Shown here: piece after piece, positions 8,073 through 16,965 of the stretch
How the letters are laid out: each line of letters starts with the position of its first letter
Position numbering within the stretch: position 1 is the stretch's first letter
NCBI GenBank assembly: GCA_902783165.1
Contig: CACZPU010000040.1
Span: 1 to 56,864, forward strand
Length of the DNA stretch: 56,864 nucleotides
Direction of reading: 5' to 3'
DNA from: an uncultured Prevotellaceae bacterium
Lineage (GTDB): Bacteria; Bacteroidota; Bacteroidia; Bacteroidales; Bacteroidaceae
The notes under the pieces: model-generated
What the model saw: the letters and a program-made list of their open reading frames with translations, nothing else
Told to the model about the DNA's origin: nothing
Database searches by the model: none
Made by a program: the position numbers and the translations under genes

Positions 8073-9107
8073 ATGGAAAGAAAAAGATATTTGTGGAAAC
8101 GATGTGCACCAGTGTTTTTGTTCTTCTATTTCACATTGGTGTCGTGCTACAGTGACAAGGCAAAAACTCACGATGCACTTCCTGTGAACAGCGAGACCCC
8201 TTATGATACCGCTGCTTATCAGCGGGCAATGGATTCGCTCACTTTTTCGAGTAGACACCATTATTCGGAGAATTACAATTTCGTGGTGAAGTCCGATTCC
8301 TTGCTGCTATTGAAACAGATGCCCGAAGAGGTGATGAGCATGGTTCCAACCGATTCTTTTTCTGTAAAAAGACATGAACATTTGGTGGTGGCAGATATCC
8401 GTATTATGCCCAACGACAGTATCGACTCTGTTTGGGTACAACTTGCACGCGACCAAAACACCTTTGGGTGGGTGCATGAGTCGCAATTGCTGCCCAATGT
8501 GATGCCCGACGACCCCATCTCCCAATTCATATCGGTTTTCTCCGATACCCATCTACTCATATTTCTTATTATCATCAGCCTGATAGGTATGACATATGTG
8601 ATGAGGCTGATTATGCGCAGCAATGCAAAAATAGTTCATTTCAACGATATTGATAGCATTTATCCTACATTATTGGTACTGATAGTTGCCACATCTGCAA
8701 CACTTTACGCTACTATCCAGTTGTTCACGCCCGAGATATGGCGACATTTCTATTATCATCCCACGTTGAACCCTTTCAGTGTTCCGCCCATTTTGTCTAT
8801 GTTCCTGATTTTAGTGTGGAGCATGCTTATTGTAGGTTTGGCTTGCGTTGATGTGGTGAGGCATTATTTGCCGTTTGGTGCGGCAGTGTTATATCTCTGC
8901 GGTTTGGCAGCAGTGTGTGCCTTCAACTATATCATTTTCAGCCTTACCACATTATATTATATAGGTTATGTGCTGCTAGTCGTATATTTTTATTATGCCT
9001 TGAAAAGATATCATGAAAGGTCGCATTGCAAGTACACCTGTGGCAATTGTGGAGCTATGCTGCATAAGAAAGGCCGTTGCCCTTACTGTGGTGTGATGAA
9101 CGAGTGA
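8073..9107 (+). CDS. Multi-pass membrane protein with C-terminal zinc ribbon
   Basis: The start at 8073 follows a good ribosome-binding sequence (GAGGTAAAG); the longer frame from 8004 would overlap the U32 gene. The 344-residue protein opens with a signal-anchor that ends in LVSC, a possible lipobox. A soluble extracytoplasmic domain follows, with an SH3-like stretch (WVQLARDQNTFGWVHESQLL), then about five membrane segments. The last 30 residues form a zinc ribbon with two CxxC knuckles (CGNC, CPYC). I do not recognise a named family. It is probably part of the metA-U32 transcript, given the 35-base gap. Function is unknown. Confidence 0.8.
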   Translation: MERKRYLWKRCAPVFLFFYFTLVSCYSDKAKTHDALPVNSETPYDTAAYQRAMDSLTFSSRHHYSENYNFVVKSDSLLLLKQMPEEVMSMVPTDSFSVKRHEHLVVADIRIMPNDSIDSVWVQLARDQNTFGWVHESQLLPNVMPDDPISQFISVFSDTHLLIFLIIISLIGMTYVMRLIMRSNAKIVHFNDIDSIYPTLLVLIVATSATLYATIQLFTPEIWRHFYYHPTLNPFSVPPILSMFLILVWSMLIVGLACVDVVRHYLPFGAAVLYLCGLAAVCAFNYIIFSLTTLYYIGYVLLVVYFYYALKRYHERSHCKYTCGNCGAMLHKKGRCPYCGVMNE

Positions 9108-9189
9108 ACTTTTCATCTCAAAACGATAAACAACGAGGTGATTAGAAGGATTTGATATTGCTGTCAGTTAAAATCCATATAAATGTGGA

Positions 9190-9220
9190 TTGCGTAATCA
9201 GAATGTTTATCGTATCTTTG
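9190..9220 (+). promoter_or_regulatory. Promoter of the M28 peptidase operon
   Basis: TTG at 9190-9192, a 20-base spacer and TATCTTTG at 9213-9220 match the Bacteroidota consensus. The start codon follows at 9246. Confidence 0.75.
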
Positions 9221-9245
9221 CACCCAAAGAAATAATACAAGATTC

Positions 9246-10544
9246 ATGAGGAATAAAATCATATTTTTTTCTTTGTTTCTTGCTCTTGTTGTGCCAACAT
9301 ATGGTCAGAGGTCATTGGTTGATAAGTTGGCATCTATGAAACAAGATGAAATGAAACATGCTGTGGAATATCTGGCTTCACAAGAGCTCGGCGGCAGATA
9401 CCCTGGAACTCATGGCGACACCCTTGCCTCGGAATTCATAGTCGGACAGCTTCGAGACTTGAAACTTAAACCTGTATTCAAAGGTAAAAAGAATAAAGGT
9501 TTCTTTCATGACTTTACATATGGAAAAGGGGAAAAACGCACAACCCATAATATCATTGCGGTACTTCCAGGAAAAGACAAAAAACTCAGAAACGAATATA
9601 TCGTTGTAGGCTCTCATTATGACCATCTTGGTATGGGAGGTGAAAAATCTGGTTCACGTCGCCCTGACACTTTGGGAGTGCATCCAGGAGCTGATGATAA
9701 TGCCAGTGGTGATGCTGTGGTACTTCAATTGGCCAAGCATTTCAAGAAGGTGGGTTCGCCACGGAGTATCATCTTCGCTTTCTTTGGTGCTGAGGAACAA
9801 GGTCTCGTCGGTTCAAAGTTTTTCTTGGAATGGATGAAAAAAGAAGATGGTCAACGTATTAACCTGCCAGCGCACAAAGATGGTATTGTCGCGATGGTAA
9901 ATCTAGATATGGTAGGGCGTATGCGTGGTAATTCTTTGAGCGTTTCTGGGACTGGAACAAGCAGTGCATTTAAGGCTATAGTTACGGATGTCGCAGAACA
10001 TACCAACTTAAATATCGCTTGTATACCTGATGGTTATGGACCGAGCGACCAAGCGTCATTTGTGGCACAAGACATTCCTGTGCTCTTTCTCACTACAGGT
10101 GGGCACATGGAGTATCACACCCCGGCTGATGTGCCATCAACGCTAAATTATGATGGAATGCAGCAAGCATTGGAGTTCTCGCAGGAACTAATTGCCCGTC
10201 TGGCTGCTGTTCCAACGGCGCCAGACTATATCAATGTGCCAAGTACCCAGTCCATGAAACATGCAAAGTTTAAGGTGACTTTAGGTCTGATGCCTGACGT
10301 TATGGGAGCCAGCAACAAGCTTGGTCTTCGTGCAGATATTGTGGTGGCTGGAAAACCGGCACACAATGCAGGAATTCGTAGCGGTGACATCATTCAAGAG
10401 ATTGACGGTAAACCTGTGAAAGATATCAACGAATATATGGAACGTCTGGCAGAACTCAAGGCTGGTACGACGATTCCTGTAAAAGTGCTTCGAGATGAAG
10501 AGATTATTGTTTTTCAAGTAAACTTAACACCTCCTGTAAGATGA
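9246..10544 (+). CDS. Secreted M28 family metallopeptidase with C-terminal PDZ domain
   Basis: The 432 residues start with a signal peptide ending near PTYGQ. The M28 catalytic domain shows SHYDHLG (His124, Asp126), GADDNASG (Asp150/151), FGAEEQGLVGS (Glu183/184), NLDMVGR and a late YHTPADV, covering the expected two-zinc site. A PDZ domain fills roughly residues 340-430 (LGLRADIVVAGKPAHNAGI, GDIIQEIDG). M28 enzymes are aminopeptidases that release N-terminal residues; the PDZ domain may recruit substrates or aid regulation. The stop overlaps the next gene by 4 bases, implying co-translation with the 261-residue membrane protein. Confidence 0.94.
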   Translation: MRNKIIFFSLFLALVVPTYGQRSLVDKLASMKQDEMKHAVEYLASQELGGRYPGTHGDTLASEFIVGQLRDLKLKPVFKGKKNKGFFHDFTYGKGEKRTTHNIIAVLPGKDKKLRNEYIVVGSHYDHLGMGGEKSGSRRPDTLGVHPGADDNASGDAVVLQLAKHFKKVGSPRSIIFAFFGAEEQGLVGSKFFLEWMKKEDGQRINLPAHKDGIVAMVNLDMVGRMRGNSLSVSGTGTSSAFKAIVTDVAEHTNLNIACIPDGYGPSDQASFVAQDIPVLFLTTGGHMEYHTPADVPSTLNYDGMQQALEFSQELIARLAAVPTAPDYINVPSTQSMKHAKFKVTLGLMPDVMGASNKLGLRADIVVAGKPAHNAGIRSGDIIQEIDGKPVKDINEYMERLAELKAGTTIPVKVLRDEEIIVFQVNLTPPVR

Positions 10545-11326
10545 GAAAATCTTTTTGTTGGCTCGTGGCAGTAGTCATCACGCTGGTTTTGAGTATTTAT
10601 CAGCGTATGACCGGTCCTACTTATCCCAAGAAAGTAATAGTGGAACTTAATAGGGGAAGCTATAAGGTGAAACTACCGAGAAGTGGCGTTCAGCACGATG
10701 AGATTATTTTGTTGAAAGATATTCCTTCGGATACCAAGGCACAATTACATTACCGTCGCTATCCAACAACGAATGACTATACTACTGTGGATTTTAGTTT
10801 GAAAGATAATCAGTTGCAGGCAGTATTGCCAGTGCAGCCCGTTGCAGGAAAATTGCAATACTACATTACGGTTGGCGGAAAGGACTATGCAGCTGATGAA
10901 CCTCCTCTGATTCGTTTCCGTAATGATGTTTCTGCCGGTATCCTGATACCTCATATCCTGTTTATGTTTGCCGCCATGCTGTTTGCTGTTTATACGTTTC
11001 TGCTGGTCGTCACGCGCAAGGAATATGGTAGATGGCTGAAAATCACGGTAGCCACACTTTTCGTAGGTGGTTTTATATTTGGTCCGCTTGTGCAGCATGC
11101 AGCTTTTGGTCCTTGGTGGACTGGATTCCCCTATGGAACGGACTTGACAGACAATAAGACGCTGATCTCTTTCGTGTTTTTTGTGGCAGCCCTTGCCACT
11201 ATGAAGTGGAAGTACAACAAGTGGGTGGTCTGCTTGGCGGTTTTGGTGATGATTGTCGTTTTTACGATTCCTCACAGCGCATATGGTTCTGAATATGATT
11301 ATACAACACAACAAATAAAAAAATAG
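10541..11326 (+). CDS. Membrane protein with an extracytoplasmic beta domain, unknown function
   Basis: This 261-residue protein has an N-terminal membrane anchor, an extracytoplasmic region of about 110 residues that looks beta-rich and Ig-like, then four or so membrane segments from residue 130 onward. The C-terminal tail is short. It overlaps the M28 gene (ATGA) and is one base from the downstream lipoprotein gene. I do not recognise a named family. Its place between a secreted peptidase and an outer-membrane uptake pair suggests an envelope role, but that is only context. Confidence 0.8.
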   Translation: MRKSFCWLVAVVITLVLSIYQRMTGPTYPKKVIVELNRGSYKVKLPRSGVQHDEIILLKDIPSDTKAQLHYRRYPTTNDYTTVDFSLKDNQLQAVLPVQPVAGKLQYYITVGGKDYAADEPPLIRFRNDVSAGILIPHILFMFAAMLFAVYTFLLVVTRKEYGRWLKITVATLFVGGFIFGPLVQHAAFGPWWTGFPYGTDLTDNKTLISFVFFVAALATMKWKYNKWVVCLAVLVMIVVFTIPHSAYGSEYDYTTQQIKK

Positions 11327-11327
11327 A

Positions 11328-11807
11328 ATGAAGAAAATTAAAAGTTTTATGGCGATTATGGTCGCAGCAGTTACCCTCGTATTAGGCATGAATTCATGTA
11401 GCAGTGATAGTGGTGATGAATCCGAGGCAGCAGTAGCCAATTTGGTGGCAGGTACATATATGGGCACCGAAGTTCTGACTGTCATGGGAGAGGTAGATGA
11501 AAGTACTGAGACACTCATATTTGCCAAAACCTCAGATACTTCTGTTGAAGTGACGCTTCCTAAATACGGTGAGGGTATGATGACCATCCCGGCTCTATCT
11601 GTGAAAGGTATTATGCTTACCAAGATCGGTGATACCATTTCTGGCAAGCTTGATAAATATGAAGGTACTACAGATAATGGGAAAACCTATGTTATTAGTG
11701 ACATAGTTGTACTCTTCAACGATAAGAATGTTGTGATGACTTTTAAAATGAAGTACGGTTCGATGCCCTTTGACTTTGTAGGGCGTTTTACAGGCACTAA
11801 GAAATAA
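11328..11807 (+). CDS. Calycin-like lipoprotein, likely partner of the TonB receptor
   Basis: The 159-residue protein has a lipoprotein signal ending in LGMNSC, followed by an acidic stretch (SSDSGDESE) that resembles the Bacteroidota surface-export signal. The rest looks like the calycin-like beta-barrel domain common in Bacteroidota lipoproteins: GTYMGTEVLTV opens it and a short FVGRFTGTKK strand closes it. It starts one base after the membrane protein gene and ends three bases before the TonB-dependent receptor, so the pair is almost certainly one transcription unit. Such pairs often capture a small ligand at the surface and pass it to the receptor; the ligand is unknown. Confidence 0.82.
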   Translation: MKKIKSFMAIMVAAVTLVLGMNSCSSDSGDESEAAVANLVAGTYMGTEVLTVMGEVDESTETLIFAKTSDTSVEVTLPKYGEGMMTIPALSVKGIMLTKIGDTISGKLDKYEGTTDNGKTYVISDIVVLFNDKNVVMTFKMKYGSMPFDFVGRFTGTKK

Positions 11808-11810
11808 GTT

Positions 11811-13823
11811 GTGACAGAAAAGTTGTTGAAAAATACTATAAAACTTCTTTTAGCTGGCGTGGCTATGTCTATGCCAGCTATTGGTCTCTATCCACAGAAT
11901 GTCCAAGACTCTATAGACTTGGAACCAGTGGTTGTGACTGCATCTCATTCACCTAAGGCGCTGAAGGATGCACCTGTGGTAACACGATTAATCACTCTCC
12001 ATGACATCAAAATAGCCGATGCAACCAATATTCAAGACATGTTGATGCAGGAGATACCTGGGTTGGAGTTCGGGTTTGCCATGGGGCAAGAAACCTCGCT
12101 CAACATGACTGGCTTTGGCGGTAATGCTGTCCTTTTCTTAGTCGATGGCGAGCGTATGGCAGGTGAGACGATGGACAATACCGATTATAACCGCATGAAC
12201 CTTGAAAACATAGGGCGTATAGAAATTGTGAAAGGCGCTTCTTCTGCTCTTTACGGTTCAAATGCAGTAGGAGGTGTGATCAACCTCATTAGTCGGGAGA
12301 GTATAGAACCATGGACAGCAAATGTTAACTCACGCTATAACTCTTTCGGCCATGAATGGCGTAACGGGGCCAGTTTCTCGTTCAACACCGAGAAATGGAA
12401 CTCCCAAACCAGTTTCCAGCACACCAAGATTGACCCCATAGATCTCCCTAAACGTTACTCTTCTGAGGAGATTGCGGCTGAACTGATGAAGAAGGCAATG
12501 GGGTTGCCATACGATGAGTCCGTATTGACTGATGACTCAAACCTGAATCGACTCTACGGCCAGAAAACATATAGCGTTAAGGAGCGACTCATCTGGCGGG
12601 CTACGGACAAACTGATGCTAACCGGTCGAGGCGGTTATTTCTTCCGTACTAGCGAGCGAGACACCTACGACTATCATTTCCATGCATATAGCGGCGGACT
12701 GAAAGGTCGTTACGCGTGGGATGCAGACCGCCATCTCGAACTCTCCTACGCTTACGACCAATATGACAAGGCTAATTTCCAGCCCAACGGTACACGAACC
12801 CACGACCACGACTACAGTAATCGACAACATGTAGTTCATGCTCTATACAGTCATTCGTTTGGTAAGAACAACCTGATACTGGGGGCTGACTACATGAACG
12901 ACTACCTCTCAACCTATCAGTTTGTTGAGGGCAAGAGTCATGCACAGAACAATATTGACGGCTATGCCCAGTTCGACTGGAATATTACAGACCGGCTGAA
13001 TGTCATTGGAAGTGTCCGCTACGATTACTTTTCGGCTTCTTCACAGAAGGCATTTACCCAGCGTTTGGCTATCGTATATAAGTTCCCTTGGATGACTTTC
13101 CGCGCTAACTATGCCAGTGGCTTCCGTGCGCCTACACTTAAGGAAATGTATATGCACTTCGACATGGGTAACATGGGTTATATGATTATCGGAAATCCTG
13201 ACTTGGAGCCAGAGAAAAGCCATAATTTCAACCTTGCCATAGAGCGTACCAATCGTATCCGAAATAGCGGATTTCTCGATGGTCGCTACAACTTTACTCT
13301 TATGGGGTATTGCAACATCTTCGACAAACGTATCACCACTGTCGCTGGGCCCGAGTACAATAGTATGGAAAGTGCGCTTTATTGGAATGAGGACGGTGTG
13401 AAAATCTGGGGCATTGATGCGAGCCTGGGTCATATCTGGGATTGCGGGTTGTCGCTTAGGTTGAACTATTCTTGGATGAAGGTGGCGGGCAACATCTATT
13501 ACTCGGATTTCTATCAGCCCCGTTCTCAGTCGATGACTTGGCGAGCAGGTTACGAGCATCGTTTGACTCGTCACTATGCCTTTAATGCTGCCCTTTCTGG
13601 TCGTTATCAAGGAAAGCCGCAGTCTGGCCGTTCGGATGTCGATCAGGGCTATACCATCTGGAAGCTGATGGTTCAGCACCATATTTGGCGCGGTATAAAT
13701 GTCAACACAGCCGTTGATAACATTTTCAATTACAAACCCAAATCATATTACTATTGTTCACCGCTTACAACAGGAACATCTTTCAGCATAGGTCTGTCTA
13801 TTGATTTGGATGGATTGTTTTAA
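11811..13823 (+). CDS. TonB-dependent outer-membrane receptor
   Basis: The 670-residue protein starts with GTG at 11811, three bases after the lipoprotein stop, and has a signal peptide ending near GLYPQ. The plug domain covers about residues 40-160: a TonB-box-like region (EPVVVTASH), LVDGERMAG, IEIVKGASSALYGSNAVGGVINLI. A 22-strand barrel follows, ending in a C-terminal Phe as outer-membrane proteins do. It lacks the N-terminal carboxypeptidase-like domain and a SusD neighbour, so it is not a SusC glycan system. It is closer to the siderophore, heme or cobalamin receptor group. The ligand cannot be told from sequence; pairing with a calycin-like lipoprotein makes heme- or metal-complex uptake plausible. 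Confidence 0.93.
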   Translation: MTEKLLKNTIKLLLAGVAMSMPAIGLYPQNVQDSIDLEPVVVTASHSPKALKDAPVVTRLITLHDIKIADATNIQDMLMQEIPGLEFGFAMGQETSLNMTGFGGNAVLFLVDGERMAGETMDNTDYNRMNLENIGRIEIVKGASSALYGSNAVGGVINLISRESIEPWTANVNSRYNSFGHEWRNGASFSFNTEKWNSQTSFQHTKIDPIDLPKRYSSEEIAAELMKKAMGLPYDESVLTDDSNLNRLYGQKTYSVKERLIWRATDKLMLTGRGGYFFRTSERDTYDYHFHAYSGGLKGRYAWDADRHLELSYAYDQYDKANFQPNGTRTHDHDYSNRQHVVHALYSHSFGKNNLILGADYMNDYLSTYQFVEGKSHAQNNIDGYAQFDWNITDRLNVIGSVRYDYFSASSQKAFTQRLAIVYKFPWMTFRANYASGFRAPTLKEMYMHFDMGNMGYMIIGNPDLEPEKSHNFNLAIERTNRIRNSGFLDGRYNFTLMGYCNIFDKRITTVAGPEYNSMESALYWNEDGVKIWGIDASLGHIWDCGLSLRLNYSWMKVAGNIYYSDFYQPRSQSMTWRAGYEHRLTRHYAFNAALSGRYQGKPQSGRSDVDQGYTIWKLMVQHHIWRGINVNTAVDNIFNYKPKSYYYCSPLTTGTSFSIGLSIDLDGLF

Positions 13824-13876
13824 TGTAGGTTGATAAAGGAAAGAGTAGGGGACGAAGATTTCTCTTTATTTGCTAG

Positions 13877-13935
13877 AAAAAAACACCTCGCAGTTTAATT
13901 GTCATCTAATAGAAAACAAGCACTCTGCGAGGTGT
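13877..13935 (-). terminator. Terminator of htpG
   Basis: ACACCTCGCAG at 13883-13893 pairs perfectly with CTGCGAGGTGT at 13925-13935 around a 31-base loop. On the minus strand the stem runs into a T-tract (complement of the A-run 13877-13883). It sits just after the htpG stop. Nothing similar serves the converging TonB receptor gene. Confidence 0.85.
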
Positions 13936-13971
13936 CTCAATGTTATACAATATTTCTTCTGCTAACAGTTT

Positions 13972-16029
13972 TTACTTAATCAAATCCACACTTCGTTTGA
14001 GAAAAGCGTCGAGCGAAGCACCTTTCAACATACCGTTCTGCAACAAGGCAAGGTCGATGAGTTGGTGTACAATGGCATTATTCTTGGCATATTCAGAAAT
14101 AACTCCATTCTTTTTGTCTTTCTGCTCGTTAAGTTCTTTTTCTGCATTGCTTCGCATGTCCTTATCGTCCTGAGTAAGTTCGTCATACTTCTTCTTGTCC
14201 TGCATTTGTCGGATGGCAGATAGACGAGCGTCAAGGCCCTTGATTTCGCTCTCAATGGGTTTTAATTGTTCGGCAATACTTGTTGTCTCTTCATCGAGCA
14301 CCTTCTTGATGAGCGGATGGTCGCTGTTGAGTACAAGTGTATAACTGTCGGGCATCTGTCCGTAGAAGCTCATTCCTTGCTGGTAGCGACTCATGTCCTT
14401 CATTCTGCGCATGTATTCACTCTGCGTAATAATAACGGGTTGTGCTTGTTCTCCAAGAGCCTGTACTTCGACATTGAATTCTGTCTTGTCGAGTTTTGGC
14501 ATCTGTGAGCGGAACGTTTCTGACAAATTGTCAGACTGTGTGGCATCGAGTTCATTTTTCGGAGTATCGTCTTTTACTATGAGGCGCTCGATAATGTCGG
14601 CGTCAACACGTGTGAAACGGCTCTTTTCCAATTTCTGCTCAAACATCGAGACTATGGGAGTGTCCAATTGGCCATCCATCAGCAGCACGCTGTATCCTTT
14701 CGCCTTTGCTGCTTCTATGTATGAATATTCTTCTTCCTTGTTGTTTGCGTAAAGATATACCAAATTGCCGTCTTTGTCGGTCTGGTTATCCTTGATGAGG
14801 GTTTTGTATTCATCTAGTGTGAAATACTTACCGTCAACGTCTTTCAAAAGACAGAAATCTTTTGCACGGTCGTAGAAATCTTCTTGCGAAAGCATTCCGT
14901 AATTGATGAATATCTTCAGGTCGTCCCACTTTTCTTCATATTCTTTACGATTATCCTTGAAGATACTGTTCAGACGGTCGGCCACTTTCTTGGTGATGTA
15001 GGTGCTAATCTTTTTCACATCGCGATCACTCTGGAGGTAACTTCTTGATACGTTCAGCGGAATGTCTGGTGAATCGATGACGCCATGGAGTAAGGTTAAG
15101 AATTCGGGAACAATGCCTTCTACTTGGTCTGTAACAAATACTTGATTACAATAGAGTTGTATTTTGTTTCGTTGGATGTCTATATTTGATTTGATACGTG
15201 GGAAGTAGAGTATACCGGTGAGATTGAACGGGTAGTCTACGTTGAGGTGAATCCAAAACAACGGTTCGTCGAACTGCATGGGATAAAGTGTGCGGTAAAA
15301 GCTCTTGTAGTCTTCGTCCTTGAGTGTTGACGGTGTTTTCGTCCATAGAGGCTCCACATTGTTGATGATGTGGTCTTTGTCTGTTTCTTGCTGTTTGCCG
15401 TCTTTCCATTCGGTTTCTTTTCCAAATGCTACAGGCACAGACATAAATTTACAATATTTCTGTAGCAACTCCTCAATTTGGTTCTTCTCCAAGTATTCTT
15501 TACAGTCGTCATCAATGTAAAGTATGATGTCGCTACCACGGTCTGAGCGTTCCGCGTCCTCGATAGTGAATTCTGGTGAACCATCGCAACTCCACTTAAC
15601 AGCCTTGGCACCTTCTTGGTAGCTTCGTGTAACGATTTCCACTTTCTTTGATACCATGAAAGCAGAATAGAAACCTAGTCCGAAATGTCCGATAATGGCA
15701 TTAGCATTGTCTTTGTATTTGTCGAGGAAGTCATTAACGCCAGAGAAAGCAATTTGGTTGATGTACTTGTCGATTTCCTCTTCAGTCATTCCGATGCCGT
15801 GGTCGCTGATAGTAAGTGTACCATTCTTCTCATCTAGTGAAACACGTACGGTCAGGTCACCCAATTCTCCTTTAAAGTCGCCTTTGTCAGCCAACGTTTT
15901 AATTTTCTGTGTGGCATCTACAGCATTAGACACCATTTCGCGGAGAAATATCTCGTGATCGGAATAGAGAAACTTTTTGATGACGGGGAAGATGTTCTCT
16001 GTGGTAACCCCGATGTTACCTTTTTGCAT
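13972..16029 (-). CDS. htpG: Chaperone HtpG (bacterial Hsp90)
   Basis: The 685 residues show the Hsp90 order: an N-terminal GHKL ATPase domain (FLYSDHEIFLREMVSNAVDA, DHGIGM, GHFGLGFYSAFM), a middle domain (LFWIHLNVDYPFNLTGILYFPRI; LPLNVSRSYLQSD-like PLNVSRSYLQSD) and a C-terminal dimerisation domain. It lacks the long charged linker of eukaryotic Hsp90. HtpG remodels client proteins in the cytoplasm together with DnaK. The gene is alone between a strong terminator and a divergent sigma-factor gene. Its upstream region carries a sigma-54-like element (16064-16080) instead of a clear vegetative promoter. Confidence 0.98.
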   Translation of the reverse strand: MQKGNIGVTTENIFPVIKKFLYSDHEIFLREMVSNAVDATQKIKTLADKGDFKGELGDLTVRVSLDEKNGTLTISDHGIGMTEEEIDKYINQIAFSGVNDFLDKYKDNANAIIGHFGLGFYSAFMVSKKVEIVTRSYQEGAKAVKWSCDGSPEFTIEDAERSDRGSDIILYIDDDCKEYLEKNQIEELLQKYCKFMSVPVAFGKETEWKDGKQQETDKDHIINNVEPLWTKTPSTLKDEDYKSFYRTLYPMQFDEPLFWIHLNVDYPFNLTGILYFPRIKSNIDIQRNKIQLYCNQVFVTDQVEGIVPEFLTLLHGVIDSPDIPLNVSRSYLQSDRDVKKISTYITKKVADRLNSIFKDNRKEYEEKWDDLKIFINYGMLSQEDFYDRAKDFCLLKDVDGKYFTLDEYKTLIKDNQTDKDGNLVYLYANNKEEEYSYIEAAKAKGYSVLLMDGQLDTPIVSMFEQKLEKSRFTRVDADIIERLIVKDDTPKNELDATQSDNLSETFRSQMPKLDKTEFNVEVQALGEQAQPVIITQSEYMRRMKDMSRYQQGMSFYGQMPDSYTLVLNSDHPLIKKVLDEETTSIAEQLKPIESEIKGLDARLSAIRQMQDKKKYDELTQDDKDMRSNAEKELNEQKDKKNGVISEYAKNNAIVHQLIDLALLQNGMLKGASLDAFLKRSVDLIK

Positions 16030-16063
16030 ATTCGTTGTTGTTAAATTGTTTTTTCATAAGATA

Positions 16064-16080
16064 TGCAAATACTGTGCCAA
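16064..16080 (-). promoter_or_regulatory. Sigma-54-like promoter element upstream of htpG
   Basis: Reading the minus strand, TTGGCAC is followed by AGTAT and then TTGCA. This fits the -24/-12 consensus with GG and GC exactly 10 bases apart. The inferred start is near 16053, about 24 bases before the htpG start codon. No good TAnnTTTG box is seen in this stretch. RpoN is known in Bacteroidota. The match is by eye. Confidence 0.55.
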
Positions 16081-16156
16081 AAGAGAATGACAATACGAAT
16101 TGTTTCCAAAAGATTATAAATTTGTATCATTTGTGTTTTTTTTTATGTTTTATCAA

Positions 16157-16185
16157 TTGACAAAATGAAAAAATTACTATCTTTG
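16157..16185 (+). promoter_or_regulatory. Promoter of the ECF sigma factor gene
   Basis: TTG at 16157-16159 and TATCTTTG at 16178-16185 are 18 bases apart, slightly short but with a perfect -7 box. The start codon is at 16268, leaving a leader of about 75 bases. Confidence 0.6.
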
Positions 16186-16267
16186 CATTGAATAAAATGT
16201 ATTGGGCAGGTAAAGACTGAATGATTTTTCTGTCGTCTGTCATTACAGAAGATTTTAGGTTGTCATC

Positions 16268-16786
16268 ATGAATAATCAGAGTAAAAACTTCAGGTTGATA
16301 GCTGACTACTACGAGCAGCACCGCGATGAAATTCTCGGATTTGTGAGCAAGCAGTTGCAATATGCTTACGAAGCTGAGGATATCGTTCAGAATGTATTTG
16401 TGCGGCTGTTGTGTTCCGACAAGATGATAACTCCTGTAACATTACCCAATCTTGTTTATACTATTGCGCGCAATCTTGTATGTGATTATTGGCGGCATCA
16501 TCGTTTTGTTGAGGAATATGAGCATTACATGATTGGCTCAGGAAAAAGTGACTCCATGGATGCGGTTTCTGTTTATGGTATTATGGAGATGACAGAGATT
16601 CTTGAGCGTGGTATTGCCCACTTGAGTGATAGCGAACGTGTGATTTACCGTATGAATTTGTTTGAAGGTTTGCAGGTGTCAGAAATATCAAAGACACTCC
16701 ACATTAATTATAAGAGTGTGGAAAATCGTTTGGGTGCTGCACGCAAAGAGATACGACAGTACATGAAGCGTGTACTGGCTTCATAG
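16268..16786 (+). CDS. ECF-type RNA polymerase sigma factor
   Basis: The 172 residues contain region 2 (EAEDIVQNVFVRLL; IARNLVCDYWRHHR), which binds the core polymerase and the -10 region, and region 4 with a helix-turn-helix (LSDSERVIYRMNLFEGLQVS, then SEISKTLHINYKSVENRL) for the -35 region. This is the compact two-domain ECF form. No anti-sigma or FecR-like gene is adjacent, so its control is not visible here; it has its own vegetative-type promoter. Its regulon is unknown. Confidence 0.92.
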   Translation: MNNQSKNFRLIADYYEQHRDEILGFVSKQLQYAYEAEDIVQNVFVRLLCSDKMITPVTLPNLVYTIARNLVCDYWRHHRFVEEYEHYMIGSGKSDSMDAVSVYGIMEMTEILERGIAHLSDSERVIYRMNLFEGLQVSEISKTLHINYKSVENRLGAARKEIRQYMKRVLAS

Positions 16787-16824
16787 AGTTTACTGTTTCG
16801 ATAGGTATGTTTTTTTAAGGTTAA

Positions 16825-16862
16825 GCCCCTGCTGCGTAGAGATATGCAACAGGGGCAATTTC
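16825..16862 (+). terminator. Terminator after the sigma factor gene
   Basis: GCCCCTGCTGC at 16825-16835 pairs with GCAACAGGGGC at 16846-16856, with one mismatch. An AATTTCATTTTA tail follows. It separates the sigma gene from the converging inositol-phosphate synthase gene. Confidence 0.65.
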
Positions 16863-16965
16863 ATTTTATTAGAGTGACAAATCGTTGACCTTTTGTTCTT
16901 TCTCTTACAAAAGCGTCAGGATAACAGCTTGAAAGGATTGTAAATCCATCATTACTTATTTGTGA

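Noticed and set aside
10745-11647. 300-codon minus-strand frame opposite the membrane protein and lipoprotein
   Set aside because: Low-quality sequence for a protein and opposed by two well-supported genes.
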